IMG/VR virus record: IMGVR_UViG_3300036792_000267
Span: 62,001-126,000 of that record
Reading direction: 5' to 3' (one strand)
DNA length: 64,000 nt
Source: a virus
The notes under the pieces are model-generated. The model saw only the letters and a list, made by a program, of their open reading frames with translations, was not told the origin of the DNA and did no database searches. This document shows positions 14,273 through 21,953 of this stretch, one piece after another. The position numbers were made by a program, and so were the translations under genes. The number at the start of each line of letters is the position of its first letter. The stretch's first letter is position 1.

Positions 14273-14583
14273 CCAGGTACAGGGACCCGCTCCCGCCGGG
14301 AGTGCGGCAGAAGGTCGCGAAGATGTCGCTGGTGCTGCAGTACGCCGACGGCTATATCGCGGTCGTGCAGGGCGAGGACCTGTACGCCACGGCGACATTC
14401 CCGCTTGCCCTCGGGCCTGACGCCGAGGTGCAGGTCATCCGTGAGCTGTCTCTGGTGCCCTCGGTCTTCGAGACCAGGAAGCTGGTGCTGGAGGTCGACC
14501 TGGTGCCCGGCAAGCCGAGCCGTCCTGCCCTGCGCATGCAGTGCGCCTTTACCGACGAGGACCCGCCGATTCCCAGTGCGTGA
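14269..14583 (+). CDS. hypothetical connector-region protein
   Basis: The 104-aa product begins at a GTG overlapping the upstream stop. It reads as a small mixed alpha/beta protein (MSLVLQYADGYIAVVQGEDL; later VFETRKLVLEVDLVPGKPS). It is coupled to the next gene by GTGA. Position suggests head-tail joining; no family is recognised. Confidence 0.7.
   Translation: MTRYRDPLPPGVRQKVAKMSLVLQYADGYIAVVQGEDLYATATFPLALGPDAEVQVIRELSLVPSVFETRKLVLEVDLVPGKPSRPALRMQCAFTDEDPPIPSA
14567..14572 (+). promoter_or_regulatory. CGATT start-associated element, variant CGATTC
   Basis: CGATTC is followed by 7 nt (CCAGTGC) and the GTG at 14580. Spacing matches the other copies, but the last base differs and it lies inside coding sequence, so chance is possible. 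Confidence 0.3.
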
Positions 14584-15074
14584 CCACGCCGCAGCCTTAC
14601 CAGCCGTTCGCGCCTGGCCAGGGCATGCGGATCTTCTACAGCAGCACCTGCCAGGTGCTCCGCTCCAACTCCTCGCTCGACGTCGGCGGCGGCATGTCGT
14701 TCACCTGGGACCCGGTAACCGACGTGGTGGACCGTTACCTGAACACGCCGGGGATGCTGCAGTGCCGCCTTGACCTGACCTTCCTGCGGCCGGGCAAGGA
14801 CCAGCCCGCGCCCATCGTGGCCGGCCGCGCCCCGGACCGGGTGGGCGTCTGCTACTTCGACCTGGTGCCCGACGCCGAGGGCGCGTCGCAGGTGCGGGCC
14901 GGCGACCGCCTGCGGTGCGTGAGCGGCCCCATCTTCGGCACGTTCGAGATCCGGCTCATCCCCGACGTCGCGCAGTCCCTCATCGGCGCGCACCACATCG
15001 AGGTACAGGTTGTCGAGGTCAGCCAGATGCTCAAGCCGGGCACCTCGCCGACGCCCTTCGGGTCACCGGAGTGA
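14580..15074 (+). CDS. head closure / stopper-like protein
   Basis: The 164-aa product is beta-rich: RIFYSSTCQVLRSNSSLDVG, MLQCRLDLTFLRPGKDQPAP, RAGDRLRCVSGPIFGTFEIR. A short barrel with a pattern 'R.GDRL...GPIFGTFEIR' is typical of head-completion proteins that plug the portal after packaging. The assignment rests on fold impression and on position between connector and tail terminator. GTG start, overlapping the previous gene by 4 bp. Confidence 0.6.
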   Translation: MTTPQPYQPFAPGQGMRIFYSSTCQVLRSNSSLDVGGGMSFTWDPVTDVVDRYLNTPGMLQCRLDLTFLRPGKDQPAPIVAGRAPDRVGVCYFDLVPDAEGASQVRAGDRLRCVSGPIFGTFEIRLIPDVAQSLIGAHHIEVQVVEVSQMLKPGTSPTPFGSPE

Positions 15075-15085
15075 GGAGGATCGAC

Positions 15086-15241
15086 ATGCGCTGGGGCGTG
15101 CACTGGGGGAAGCGCAAGGAGAACGGCGTCTGGCGGGCGTCAGTGCCACGTCGGCGCTTCATGTTTCGCGGGCACGACTCGCTGTTCATCGCGGCAGGCT
15201 GCTGGCGGCTGCGCCTGATGAAGCCGGGGTGGTGCCCGTGA
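15086..15241 (+). CDS. 51-aa basic protein
   Basis: An ATG follows the strong site GAGGAGGA by 5 nt. The product is rich in Arg, Lys and Trp (MRWGVHWGKRKENGVW; FMFRGHDSLFIAAG; ends PGWCP). Its stop overlaps the next GTG. It may be a tiny assembly factor; function unknown. Confidence 0.68.
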   Translation: MRWGVHWGKRKENGVWRASVPRRRFMFRGHDSLFIAAGCWRLRLMKPGWCP

Positions 15242-15594
15242 GCGCGCCGTGGTGGCACCCGGAAGCCAACCCGCTGCGCGACATTCAAGAGGTTGCGCGT
15301 GAGCTGGAGCGGCAGTACGCGTCTGGTTTTAGTGCGCCGCAGCCTATGGGACTCCCTGAGCCCGTAGTGGTGGTAGCACCGCGCTTCAAGGAGGCGCTGA
15401 CGTGGGCGTGCCGGGAAAGGCTGGCGCGGAGGCGGTGGCACTGGGCCCGGCTGCCGGAGGAGCTGTACGGCCTGCTCGGCGGCACCGTCGTACTGGTCAA
15501 CAGCTCCAGGCTGGCGGGCGACCCGGGTGAGTGGTTCTCGGTGATGCAGGTCCTCGGCCGGACGGGCACGGTTATCCGGCAGGAAGTTACCTGA
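15238..15594 (+). CDS. hypothetical connector-region protein
   Basis: The 118-aa product starts at GTG within GTGA and has a helical N-terminus (LRDIQEVARELERQYASG), a basic middle (CRERLARRRWHWARLPEEL) and a beta-like end (GGTVVLVNSSRLAGDPGEWF). It is coupled to both neighbours. No family recognised. Confidence 0.72.
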   Translation: MSAPWWHPEANPLRDIQEVARELERQYASGFSAPQPMGLPEPVVVVAPRFKEALTWACRERLARRRWHWARLPEELYGLLGGTVVLVNSSRLAGDPGEWFSVMQVLGRTGTVIRQEVT

Positions 15595-16019
15595 TGGCTG
15601 AGTATTTCGTGGTCTACCTGAACGGCGCGGGCGACGAGCTGGACCGGCTGGCCCGCGGCCCCGACGCGCAGACCATCGCGCGCATGGAGGCGGCGCTCAT
15701 GCTGGGCTACGCCATCACCGAGGGGCGGGTGCACGTCATCACCGGCGACCTGCTCGCCTCCGGCCACCCGGCCTCCAGCTTCGACAAGTACACCTGGTCA
15801 GGCGAGATCGACTACGACCGCTACCCGGGCATCTTCGAGCTGGCGCGCGGCGACGTCGCGACGAAGTACCACCCCTATCCGGGCAGGCACTACTTCTTCG
15901 ACCCGGGCGGGCACGAGTTCGAGAAGGGCGTGCGGCAGGCGTTCTGGGACTGGGTGACGGACGACAAGGGCGGCAAGGCTCCCGACGGCGGCCTGCCGTG
16001 GAAGTCCGGCGGCGATTAG
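15594..16019 (+). CDS. tail completion-like protein
   Basis: The 141-aa product starts in a TGATG overlap. It has a helical N-terminal half (DELDRLARGPDAQTIARMEA) and a C-terminal part with HPYPGRHYFFDPGGHEFEKG. HK97-gp10-like tail completion proteins sit at this place in other siphophages; similarity is only suggestive. It ends with Asp-TAG inside the next CGATTA element. Confidence 0.62.
   Translation: MAEYFVVYLNGAGDELDRLARGPDAQTIARMEAALMLGYAITEGRVHVITGDLLASGHPASSFDKYTWSGEIDYDRYPGIFELARGDVATKYHPYPGRHYFFDPGGHEFEKGVRQAFWDWVTDDKGGKAPDGGLPWKSGGD
16013..16018 (+). promoter_or_regulatory. CGATTR start-associated element (CGATTA)
   Basis: The hexamer spans the stop codon of the previous gene. 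Seven nucleotides (GCTGTGC) lead to ATG 16026, giving the same GTGCATG junction as at 1930 and 6465. Confidence 0.6.
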
Positions 16020-16025
16020 CTGTGC

Positions 16026-16547
16026 ATGGATGACGTGGCGACCGGGAGTGTCAAGTACCTGTCCGGGTTCGCCGACGTCACCGCGCTGCTCGGCTCCTAC
16101 CCGCTGACCGACCCGCCCGGGTTCGCGGGCAAGCCCTGGCTGTTCAGCGACATGAACCAGGGCGTGCTCAAAGTCATGGAGGGCTCCTCGGCCGCGGCAG
16201 TGGTGTGCGCCGACTTCGGCGGCTGGGAGGTGCCGGTGCCCGGGTCCAGCGCCCGGTACCGGCGGCTGCGCGTGGATATCTGGATTGACCCGCAGCGCGA
16301 CGCCGGCATGAACGTCGCCGAGTCCTCCTCCGTGACCGCCAACCGCGGCCTGGCGGTGTTCAACGCCCTTCAGTACCGCCTCCACCGCCTTGACCCGGAC
16401 GCGGTGGTGTGGGGCGACCTGGTGACGGTTGGCTGCCAGCTGCTCACTGAGCCCGTCTTCCAGCCCATCGCCGACGGCGACTACCTGCTGCGCGGGACCG
16501 CCTACTACGGCGTGGAGTACAGCGGCTGGAGCGACGCGGCCGAATAG
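16026..16547 (+). CDS. tail terminator-like protein
   Basis: The 173-aa product has an alpha/beta layout typical of tail terminators (lambda gpU-type): a helical N-terminus (SVKYLSGFADVTALLGSYPL), strands with RYRRLRVDIWIDPQRDAGM, a helix with RGLAVFNALQYRLHRLDPDA and a final strand (DYLLRGTAYYGVEYSG). Such proteins cap the tail tube and join it to the head. It is the last gene before the inserted glycosyltransferase. Confidence 0.68.
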   Translation: MDDVATGSVKYLSGFADVTALLGSYPLTDPPGFAGKPWLFSDMNQGVLKVMEGSSAAAVVCADFGGWEVPVPGSSARYRRLRVDIWIDPQRDAGMNVAESSSVTANRGLAVFNALQYRLHRLDPDAVVWGDLVTVGCQLLTEPVFQPIADGDYLLRGTAYYGVEYSGWSDAAE

Positions 16548-16616
16548 TTACCCAGGGTCGCGTCATTACCGCCGGCGCGGCGCGTGCAGTCACCGTAACC
16601 GCGAGGGGGAGGGCCC

Positions 16617-17834
16617 GTGCCAGCCGACCGGCCGTTGAAAATCCTGCTGAAGTCCCCGTTTAGCCAGTTTTCGGGGTACGGCATGGACGGCTTCAGCCTC
16701 GCCCGCGCGCTGCACCGCTGGGGGTGCGACGTCTACCTGCAGCCGACCTGGCTGGACGTGCCGGTCCCGCGCGATCTGCTGCCGCTGTTCGCCAAGGAGC
16801 TGCGCGCCCCGTTTGACCTGCTCATCAACCACTGGGACCCAAGCCACCTGTTCATCACCCCTGAGGCCCGCCAGTGCGCCCGGGTGGCCGTGGCCTGGAC
16901 CATGTGGGAGTTCGCCGGCGGGCCAGGGAAGAACGGCAAGGGTGTGTCCGGCCTGGTGCCGCACTGCGAGGCGCGCTCCACCCTGCGCAAGCGGCTCAAG
17001 TGGTTTGACCTGGTGCTCGGCTACGACCCGGTGAGCCTGGAGGCGATTGAGCCCTACATCCCGCCGAAGGTGCACAGCGGCGTGCTGCAGGGCGGCTACG
17101 ACGCCGGGGAGTGGAAGAAAACCGAGCGCGACTGGTTCAGCGAGCGGTTCGGGTTCATCATGCACGGGGCACTCAACGACCGCAAGCAGCCGTGGACGGC
17201 GATCGAGGCTTTCCAGGCGCTGAAGTTCGAGAAGGGCGCGGACTTCGAGGGGGCGACGCTGGCCCTGCACACCAGCGCGCCGGGCAAGCTGTGGCCCGAG
17301 CTGAACGAGCCGTTCAAGGCCACCAAGATCCGCGTGTTCGTGGACGCGTTCGACCGGCCCACGCTGGACGACTTCTACGCCGCCGGGCACTGCCTGCTCG
17401 CGCCGTCCCGCGGCGAGGGCAAGAACCTGCCCGCCCTGGAGTTCATGACGACTGGCGGGGTGGTGGCGGCCACCGACTTCGGCGGCCACAAGCAGTGGCT
17501 GAACGCCGACTACGCCTACCCGCTGGGCTATGACCTGAAGCCGACGTTCGATGACAAGCCCTGGGGCGCGCACGACGCCCGGGTGAGCGTGGAGCACCTG
17601 AAAGAGGTCATCTGGCACATCTACACCCACCGGGCCGAGGCCAGGCAGAAGGCCGAGCTGGCGTCCCGGGTCATCCCGCAGATGTGCGACTGGTCGGTAG
17701 TGGCGGAGAGCCTGTTCCGGCGCATCGGCGACCAGGTGGCCGGACCGGGGCCGGAGGTGGCCGCCCAGGCGTTCGCCTGCCGTCGCGAGCCGGAGCCCGG
17801 CCCGTCGGCTGCCATGCCCGGCTGGCACCAGTGA
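16617..17834 (+). CDS. GT4-type glycosyltransferase
   Basis: The 405-aa product is a GT-B glycosyltransferase of the GT4 type. The N-terminal Rossmann half starts KILLKSPFSQFSGYGMDGFS. The C-terminal half holds the sugar-nucleotide site SRGEGKNLPALEFMTTGG with the E-x7-E pair at E267 and E275, then VVAATDFGGHKQWL. It transfers a sugar from a nucleotide donor; the acceptor is unknown, but virion proteins are likely since the gene sits between tail terminator and tail genes. GTG start with GAGGGGGAGGG upstream; stop overlaps the next GTG. Confidence 0.88.
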   Translation: MPADRPLKILLKSPFSQFSGYGMDGFSLARALHRWGCDVYLQPTWLDVPVPRDLLPLFAKELRAPFDLLINHWDPSHLFITPEARQCARVAVAWTMWEFAGGPGKNGKGVSGLVPHCEARSTLRKRLKWFDLVLGYDPVSLEAIEPYIPPKVHSGVLQGGYDAGEWKKTERDWFSERFGFIMHGALNDRKQPWTAIEAFQALKFEKGADFEGATLALHTSAPGKLWPELNEPFKATKIRVFVDAFDRPTLDDFYAAGHCLLAPSRGEGKNLPALEFMTTGGVVAATDFGGHKQWLNADYAYPLGYDLKPTFDDKPWGAHDARVSVEHLKEVIWHIYTHRAEARQKAELASRVIPQMCDWSVVAESLFRRIGDQVAGPGPEVAAQAFACRREPEPGPSAAMPGWHQ

Positions 17835-18097
17835 CCGCCGTGGAGGAGATCGAGGTCCGCTGCCCGGTCCCGGTGCAATTGCCGAACGGGCACAGCCTGC
17901 CCGGCAGGCTGCTGATGAAGCTGCTGGTACGGGGCGAGTTCCCGTCGTTCGTGCACCCGGACAACCTTATTGAGCTGGCTTGCGACGAGTGCCGGGTGCA
18001 GTTGCGCAAGCGGGGTGTCAGCGTGAACCGGGTGCTGCACAGGTACGACCTCGCCGGGCAGCTTGTGGAGACACTGACTGACGGCGAGGTGATTTGA
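17831..18097 (+). CDS. small cysteine-containing protein
   Basis: The 88-aa product starts at a GTG overlapping the glycosyltransferase stop. It holds CPVPVQLPNGHSLPG near the start and a CDECRVQLRKRG motif (CxxC) near residue 58, followed by VLHRYDLAGQLVET. With another Cys it could form a small zinc site. Function unknown; coupled to the glycosyltransferase. Confidence 0.72.
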   Translation: MTAVEEIEVRCPVPVQLPNGHSLPGRLLMKLLVRGEFPSFVHPDNLIELACDECRVQLRKRGVSVNRVLHRYDLAGQLVETLTDGEVI

Positions 18098-18125
18098 ATG
18101 TAGCCTCACGACCGGAGGCGATTTA

Positions 18126-18584
18126 ATGAACGACCGGAGACTAAGGCTCGCTGACGAGGCCTCGGAAACCAGGCCGGAGGCCCTGCCCATCAAGCAGGTC
18201 AAGTGCCGGGCGGGCCACCACAAGTTCGCGATGGACGACTGGGAGCCGCCAGCTGCCATCCCCCGCGGGGTGAGCGTGATGTTCGCCAGCGAGGGCCGGT
18301 ACAAGCTGATGGAGCCGTGCCTGTCCTGCATGGCGGCGACCCGGGTGACTTACACGCACCCTGGCGGCGGCATCGACGGGTTCCTGAAATCCGGCATCGT
18401 CTACGGCTCCAACTGGGTGCGGATGGCCATGAGCCAGCCGCGCGGCCGGCGGGTCATGCGCGATGAGCGCTGCCGCCGCGGGGCGGCGCAGTTGCGGGAC
18501 TTCATCGGCCGGGCTGTCACGGACCTGGCTGAGCCTGATGACCCGCGGTCCGCGGTCGCCCCGGTGCAGTTCAGGAGCGTCTAG
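18126..18584 (+). CDS. hypothetical zinc-ribbon-like protein
   Basis: The 152-aa product has two Cys/His pairs, CRAGHHKF near residue 27 and CLSCMAATRV near residue 62, spaced like a zinc ribbon, and a basic C-terminal half (RGRRVMRDERCRRGAAQLRD). GGAGG lies 7 nt upstream of the ATG. It overlaps the Lsr2-like gene by one base. Confidence 0.72.
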   Translation: MNDRRLRLADEASETRPEALPIKQVKCRAGHHKFAMDDWEPPAAIPRGVSVMFASEGRYKLMEPCLSCMAATRVTYTHPGGGIDGFLKSGIVYGSNWVRMAMSQPRGRRVMRDERCRRGAAQLRDFIGRAVTDLAEPDDPRSAVAPVQFRSV

Positions 18585-19069
18585 TGCAGACGGTCGAGGT
18601 CAAGCTCTGGGACGACCTGCATCACCGGCAGGACAGGGAGAAGGTCCCCGCTGAGGTCCAGGTAGAACTGACGTACAGGACCGAGAAGGTTTCTAAGTGC
18701 GTCCGGCTGGACCTGACTGCCGCGCACGGTGATGAGCTGGCTAAGCTGCTCGCCCCCTACCTGGCGGCTGGCCAGTCCCCCGAGGCCGAGGACAGCGCGC
18801 GCGAGGTAAAAAGCGGCGGCAAGATCCGTCGCGGCCCTCCGGGCGGCCCTGGCGGGTCGGCGGCGCGGAAGTGGCGCGAGAACCTGCGCGCGTGGTCGGA
18901 CGGCCTGGGGCTGGTCAACCGGGATGACCCGGGCTACCCTGCCTGGCAGACCACTAGCGGCAAGCACTACTACCCGGCTGACCTGGAGGACGCGTTCATC
19001 CTGCACAAGGACGGGCACGAGGAAGAGGCGCTGGCGCTGGTCGCGAAGTTCAAGCCGCAGGCCGCTTAG
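18584..19069 (+). CDS. Lsr2-like nucleoid protein
   Basis: The 161-aa product has the Lsr2 arrangement: an N-terminal dimerisation domain with VEVKLWDDLHHRQD (compare the VTLVDDLDG start of Lsr2) and strand pairs to about residue 60, a flexible Gly/Arg linker (KIRRGPPGGPGGSAARKW), then a helical C-terminus (ENLRAWSDGLGLVNR). Lsr2 bridges AT-rich foreign DNA and silences it; phage copies may counter or mimic the host protein. The C-terminal region is longer than in host Lsr2 and no clear RGR hook is visible, so DNA binding may differ. GTG start. Confidence 0.72.
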   Translation: MQTVEVKLWDDLHHRQDREKVPAEVQVELTYRTEKVSKCVRLDLTAAHGDELAKLLAPYLAAGQSPEAEDSAREVKSGGKIRRGPPGGPGGSAARKWRENLRAWSDGLGLVNRDDPGYPAWQTTSGKHYYPADLEDAFILHKDGHEEEALALVAKFKPQAA

Positions 19070-19078
19070 TTGGGCGGG

Positions 19079-19309
19079 ATGCGGTTCATGCCCGCGGGAG
19101 TGCACCGCGAGCGGCAGGGCGATGACTGGTACGTCATCTGGCTGGGCCCGGCCCGCGCCGAGGGCAGCATCGTCATCGGCCGGACTAAGCGGCTGAGACG
19201 GCACCTGTGGCACCGCTGCTTCCCTGAGTCAGGTGCCGCCTGCCGGGAAGTGAAAGGGCACGTAGCCGGCATCGAGTGGCTGCTGGAGGTGCACAGGCAG
19301 TCCGATTAG
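19079..19309 (+). CDS. small basic hypothetical protein
   Basis: The 76-aa product (from ATG 19079; a TTG at 19070 would add three residues) is rich in Arg, His and Trp (GVHRERQGDDWYVIWLGPAR; TKRLRRHLWHRCFPESGAAC). It ends with Asp-TAG within the next CGATTA element. No family recognised and no clear binding site. Confidence 0.6.
   Translation: MRFMPAGVHRERQGDDWYVIWLGPARAEGSIVIGRTKRLRRHLWHRCFPESGAACREVKGHVAGIEWLLEVHRQSD
19303..19308 (+). promoter_or_regulatory. CGATTR start-associated element (CGATTA)
   Basis: It includes the upstream stop codon; 7 nt (GGCGGGC) lead to GTG 19316. The start codon is GTG here, yet the spacing is unchanged. Confidence 0.58.
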
Positions 19310-19315
19310 GCGGGC

Positions 19316-19906
19316 GTGCACTACCGAGCCGTGCCCGGCTGGCCAGCGCCCATTGTGGTAGCCCGGCCACGGCCAGGGGACTTCTGCTGCGTCCCCGTCA
19401 GCGGCCCGGTGGGCCTCGGCATCACCGTCGGCCAGTGGCTGGACGGCGACGCGTTCCAGTTCTACGACCACACCGAGATCTACATCGGCAAGGCGGATGC
19501 CGCCGGGCCCTACGGTTACACGGTCAGCGCCTACCCGGACGGCCACGGCAAGCGGCCCCTGCCCTGCCCGTCGTGGCAGCTGCCCGGCTCGCTGTGGTCA
19601 TCCGGGCTGGTCGACCTGACCGGCGCGCAGCGGACCGGCATCACCGCCTGGGCGATGGCGCACCAGGACACCACCTACTCGTTCCTGGACTACGGCGCGC
19701 TGGCGCTGCACGCGCTGCACGTCCCGGCCCCTGGCCTGCGCGAGTTCATAAAAAGCACCGGGCACATGATTTGCGGCCAGTGGACGGACGCGGGCTACCG
19801 CTTTGGCGGCGAGGTGCAGCTTTTCGATGACAAGCGCTGGGAGGGCTACGTCAAGCCAGGCGATTTGGCCAAGCTCCTGCAAGCCCGGCTCGTCCAGGCG
19901 GCTTAG
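19316..19906 (+). CDS. permuted NlpC/P60-type papain-like hydrolase
   Basis: The 196-aa product fits the circularly permuted NlpC/P60 (YiiX/LRAT-like) group: His52 in YDHTEIYIG comes first and the candidate nucleophile Cys153 in HMICGQWTDAGYRFGG comes later. Members cut or transfer acyl or amide bonds in peptidoglycan peptides or lipids. There is no signal peptide. It opens a block of cell-wall and membrane genes, so a part in lysis or DNA entry is likely. Confidence 0.75.
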   Translation: MHYRAVPGWPAPIVVARPRPGDFCCVPVSGPVGLGITVGQWLDGDAFQFYDHTEIYIGKADAAGPYGYTVSAYPDGHGKRPLPCPSWQLPGSLWSSGLVDLTGAQRTGITAWAMAHQDTTYSFLDYGALALHALHVPAPGLREFIKSTGHMICGQWTDAGYRFGGEVQLFDDKRWEGYVKPGDLAKLLQARLVQAA

Positions 19907-19986
19907 CGGTTTCCCCTGCGGCCTCCGTGATCTTGGTGTTACCGTCGCGGAACCCGCACCTGACGCCAGCATGCCCGGGAGATGCC

Positions 19987-20535
19987 ATGTACGCACTGCC
20001 CCCCGCCACCGTTACCGTGCACCCCGGCGACACGCTGTCAGCCATCGCCGGCCGCGCCTGCGGCGACCCGGCCGACTACCTCGCCCTGGCCTACAACAAC
20101 GACGTGGCCAACCCTGACCTCATCTACGCCGGGCAGGTTTTCCAGGTGGCCTGCCAGGCCGCCGCCCAGGCCATCGCCGACCGCTATAACCTGCTCGGCA
20201 GTGCCCCGCAGCCTGTCCACTACGCGTCGCAGCCCAGCCAGGCACCGCAGCAGCCCGTGTCCCAGCCTGTGGTGACCTCGGTGTCCGGCACCATCGGCTC
20301 CAGCTCGATGCAGTCGTGCATCATCGCCCGCGAGTCCGGCGGCAACGCGCAGGCCGTGAACCCGTCTTCTGGCGCCGGGGGCCTCTACCAGTTCCTGCCG
20401 TCCACCTGGCAGGCTCTCGGGCACAGCGGCCTGCCCGAGAATGCTTCTGTCGCCGAGCAGAACCAGGCGTACGCGCAGGAGGTCGCGCAGGACGGCTACA
20501 GCGCGTGGACCGCGTACGACGGATGCACCCCTTGA
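19987..20535 (+). CDS. LysM plus Rpf/transglycosylase-like cell-wall enzyme
   Basis: The 182-aa product has an N-terminal LysM (residues 8-55: VTVHPGDTLSAIAGRACGDP, ending LIYAGQVFQV), a Gln/Pro/Ser linker, and a C-terminal transglycosylase-like domain as in Rpf proteins with Glu116 in IIARESGGNAQAVNPSSGAG followed by GLYQFLPSTWQAL. It should bind and cut glycan strands; probable endolysin. No signal peptide. A CGGGAG site precedes the ATG. Confidence 0.85.
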   Translation: MYALPPATVTVHPGDTLSAIAGRACGDPADYLALAYNNDVANPDLIYAGQVFQVACQAAAQAIADRYNLLGSAPQPVHYASQPSQAPQQPVSQPVVTSVSGTIGSSSMQSCIIARESGGNAQAVNPSSGAGGLYQFLPSTWQALGHSGLPENASVAEQNQAYAQEVAQDGYSAWTAYDGCTP

Positions 20536-20554
20536 CGTTTGCTAAACTGGAGGC

Positions 20555-21088
20555 GTGAGCAAGAGACTTCCCCCGCTTCCGGTAGGCGAGCGCTTCGGGC
20601 GCTGGACGGTGGCTGGCGAATCCTTCATGAAGGACGCCGGCCACCGTGCTGTCCCCTGTGCCTGTGCGTGCGGTACACGCCAGGATGTCCTCGTATTCAG
20701 CCTGCGTAACGGCACGTCCCAGAGCTGTGGCTGCCTCAAGCGTGAACAGGTGGCGACCCTGGCTCAGCGCACGCTCACGACTCACGGGCGTGCGGGTGGC
20801 GGCGGGGACCCGCTTTACCGGCTGTGGCGGAGGATCAACCGGCGGTGCTATGACCCGAACTCCACGCAGTACCGCTGGTACGGGGCCCGGGGCATCAGTG
20901 TGTGGGAGCCGTGGCGGCATGACGCCGGGGCGTTCATCGCATACATCGAACAGCACCTCGGCCCGCGTCCGGCAGGCATGTCGCTCGACCGTGAGGACAA
21001 CGACGGGAACTACGAGCCTGGCAACCTGCGCTGGGCTACTCAGTACGAACAGGTGCACAACAGCCGGAGAGTATTGAAGGCGGGTTAA
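20555..21088 (+). CDS. HNH homing endonuclease
   Basis: The 177-aa product has a zinc-knuckle start (CACACGTRQDV...CGCLKREQ), then DPLYRLWRRINRRCYDPNS, YGARGISVWEPW and SLDREDNDGNYEPGNLRWAT, the same core as the genes at 12792 and 22858. The AP2-like tail is missing. GTG start with GGAGG upstream. It is inserted between two cell-wall enzyme genes and ends 9 bp before a CGATTG promoter-like hexamer. Confidence 0.85.
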   Translation: MSKRLPPLPVGERFGRWTVAGESFMKDAGHRAVPCACACGTRQDVLVFSLRNGTSQSCGCLKREQVATLAQRTLTTHGRAGGGGDPLYRLWRRINRRCYDPNSTQYRWYGARGISVWEPWRHDAGAFIAYIEQHLGPRPAGMSLDREDNDGNYEPGNLRWATQYEQVHNSRRVLKAG

Positions 21089-21096
21089 GCACCCTC

Positions 21097-21102
21097 CGAT
21101 TG
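21097..21102 (+). promoter_or_regulatory. CGATTR element upstream of peptidase gene
   Basis: CGATTG lies 50 bp before ATG 21153, which has its own GGAGG site. A start 8 nt downstream (about 21110) would fall inside the left arm of the following hairpin. Confidence 0.45.
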
Positions 21103-21103
21103 G

Positions 21104-21133
21104 AAGGGCGAGCCAGGAGTTTGGCTCGCCCTT
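21104..21133 (+). terminator. 12-bp hairpin before peptidase gene
   Basis: AAGGGCGAGCCA (21104-21115) pairs with TGGCTCGCCCTT (21122-21133) around GGAGTT. It would act fully only on read-through from the HNH gene, since a transcript begun at the CGATTG element lacks half of the left arm. Confidence 0.7.
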
Positions 21134-21152
21134 CACCATGTCTGGAGGCAGC

Positions 21153-21950
21153 ATGCCACGGCAGGCAGGTAAGTACGGACGACTCCCCCCTGACCCCGGC
21201 CGCCGCCGGCTGACCCTGGAGAAGTACCTGGACTCGCGGGTCCAGCTGTCCCGGTCCGGGCTGCCCCCGGTGCCGCTGGCCGCTGACGTCGACCGCGCCA
21301 GCGCGGTGCAGGACTGGCCGGTGTACCTCAACAACGATCTGGGCGATTGCACGATCGCGGCGATCGGCCACATGTACGGCGCGTGGACCGAGTACGCGTC
21401 CAGGGCTGAGGCACTGTTCGCCGACGACCAGATTCAGGCGGTGTACTCGCGCGTCGGCGGTTACGTGCCCGGCGACCCGTCGACTGACAACGGGTGCGTC
21501 ATGCAGGACGTGCTCGCCGACCAGCAGTCCAACGGCATCACCGACCAGGCCGGCAAGCTTCACCAGGTGGCGGGCTACGCGGCGTTCGGCAACCCGGCTG
21601 ACGAGGTACTGCTCGGGCAGGTGCTCGACGTCTTCGGCACCGTGTACGTCGGCATCAACGTCCAGCAGCAGATGGAGACCGAGTTCGCCGGCCAGCAGCC
21701 GTGGACCTGGGACCCGGCCGCGGACACCATCGGCGGCCACGCTATCTGCCTGCAGCGCCGCCTCGGCAGCGGGAACGCGCCGCTTGAGTACGTCACCTGG
21801 GGCGCTCTCCAGCCGGCCACCACCAGCTTCCAGGCGAACGCCGCCGAAGAGGCGTGGGCGGTGGTGACGCAGGACTGGCTGCAGGCCAACGGCACCACCG
21901 TGGAGGGCCTGGACCTGCAGCAGCTGCTCGCGGACATGAGGCACGTCTGA
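21153..21950 (+). CDS. papain-like cysteine peptidase
   Basis: The 265-aa product shows a papain-type pair: Cys66 in NNDLGDCTIAAIGHM at a helix start, and His196 in TIGGHAICL on a strand, followed by EYVTWGAL. The N-terminal 45 residues look like a propeptide or linker. Such enzymes in actinophages are found near lysis and tail genes and could cut peptidoglycan peptides or host proteins. GGAGG precedes ATG 21153; an upstream ATG at 21138 lacks one. It lies 4 bp before the next gene. Confidence 0.78.
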   Translation: MPRQAGKYGRLPPDPGRRRLTLEKYLDSRVQLSRSGLPPVPLAADVDRASAVQDWPVYLNNDLGDCTIAAIGHMYGAWTEYASRAEALFADDQIQAVYSRVGGYVPGDPSTDNGCVMQDVLADQQSNGITDQAGKLHQVAGYAAFGNPADEVLLGQVLDVFGTVYVGINVQQQMETEFAGQQPWTWDPAADTIGGHAICLQRRLGSGNAPLEYVTWGALQPATTSFQANAAEEAWAVVTQDWLQANGTTVEGLDLQQLLADMRHV

Positions 21951-21953
21951 GTC

